From Gammaproteobacteria bacterium (GTDB taxonomy: Bacteria; Pseudomonadota; Gammaproteobacteria; JAJDYQ01), in assembly GCA_028289815.1 (NCBI GenBank), contig JAPYNQ010000070.1, positions 1-36,777 on the forward strand: a DNA stretch of 36,777 nucleotides. Direction: 5' to 3'. The notes below the pieces were generated by a model that was not told where the DNA came from, did no database searches, and was given only the letters and a program-made list of their open reading frames with translations. The first letter of the stretch is position 1. Each line of letters starts with the position of its first letter. The translations under genes were made by a program, and so were the position numbers. Of the stretch, positions 36,777 to 36,777 are shown in pieces.

Positions 36777-36777
36777 G

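Overview
The window looks like a chromosomal segment of a gammaproteobacterium. The evidence is gene order: an rpoE-rseA-rseB-rseC-mucD cluster divergent from nadB, followed by lepA-lepB-(DUF4845)-rnc-era-recO-pdxJ-cysM, then rpsP-rimM-trmD-rplS, htpG-hslR, panC-panB-folK-pcnB and groES-groEL-fxsA. Nearly all genes are housekeeping or stress genes. I see no prophage, intact insertion sequence, CRISPR array, rRNA or tRNA. The nearest things to mobile or decayed DNA are a GC-rich intergenic repeat near the left edge, a broken NERD-domain gene after nadB, and a roughly 980-base gene-free stretch between rpsP and panC.

Layout from left to right. The start of a DUF1640-type gene runs off the left edge (1-54). 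A long minus-strand run (11701 down to 367) reads rpoE, rseA, rseB, rseC, mucD, lepA, lepB, a DUF4845 protein, rnc, era, recO, pdxJ, cysM. It couples envelope-stress control to signal-peptide cleavage, RNA processing and ribosome maturation. nadB faces the other way (11830), followed by the NERD remnant. Then come minus-strand dsbC, xerD, a thioredoxin-like gene and an L,D-transpeptidase, and a plus-strand glutathione S-transferase-like gene. A further minus-strand block carries hslR-htpG, ogt, rplS, trmD, rimM and rpsP. After the gene-free gap come panC, panB, folK and pcnB. Plus-strand genes follow: an RDD membrane protein, sufB-sufC-sufD-sufT, and a nitronate-monooxygenase-like flavoprotein with a cysteine-rich tail. 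The window closes with minus-strand groEL, groES and fxsA.

Stress regulation is readable directly in the DNA. htpG-hslR has a near-consensus sigma-32 promoter (CTTGAAA-14-CCCCATAT). groES-groEL instead has a perfect CIRCE inverted repeat (HrcA operator) over a sigma-70-like promoter. The sigma-E operon supplies a third stress circuit.

Points most worth a second look: RNase III has Gly at the position normally held by a magnesium-binding Asp; pcnB has no usable ATG and appears to start at AUU with a well-spaced Shine-Dalgarno, as known for E. coli pcnB; the flavoprotein beside the SUF operon has eight cysteines in its C-terminal region; the SUF operon lacks a cysteine desulfurase; and the NERD remnant has lost its IDH motif in frame. 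I found no clearly new multi-gene system; these are local anomalies in an otherwise recognisable region.
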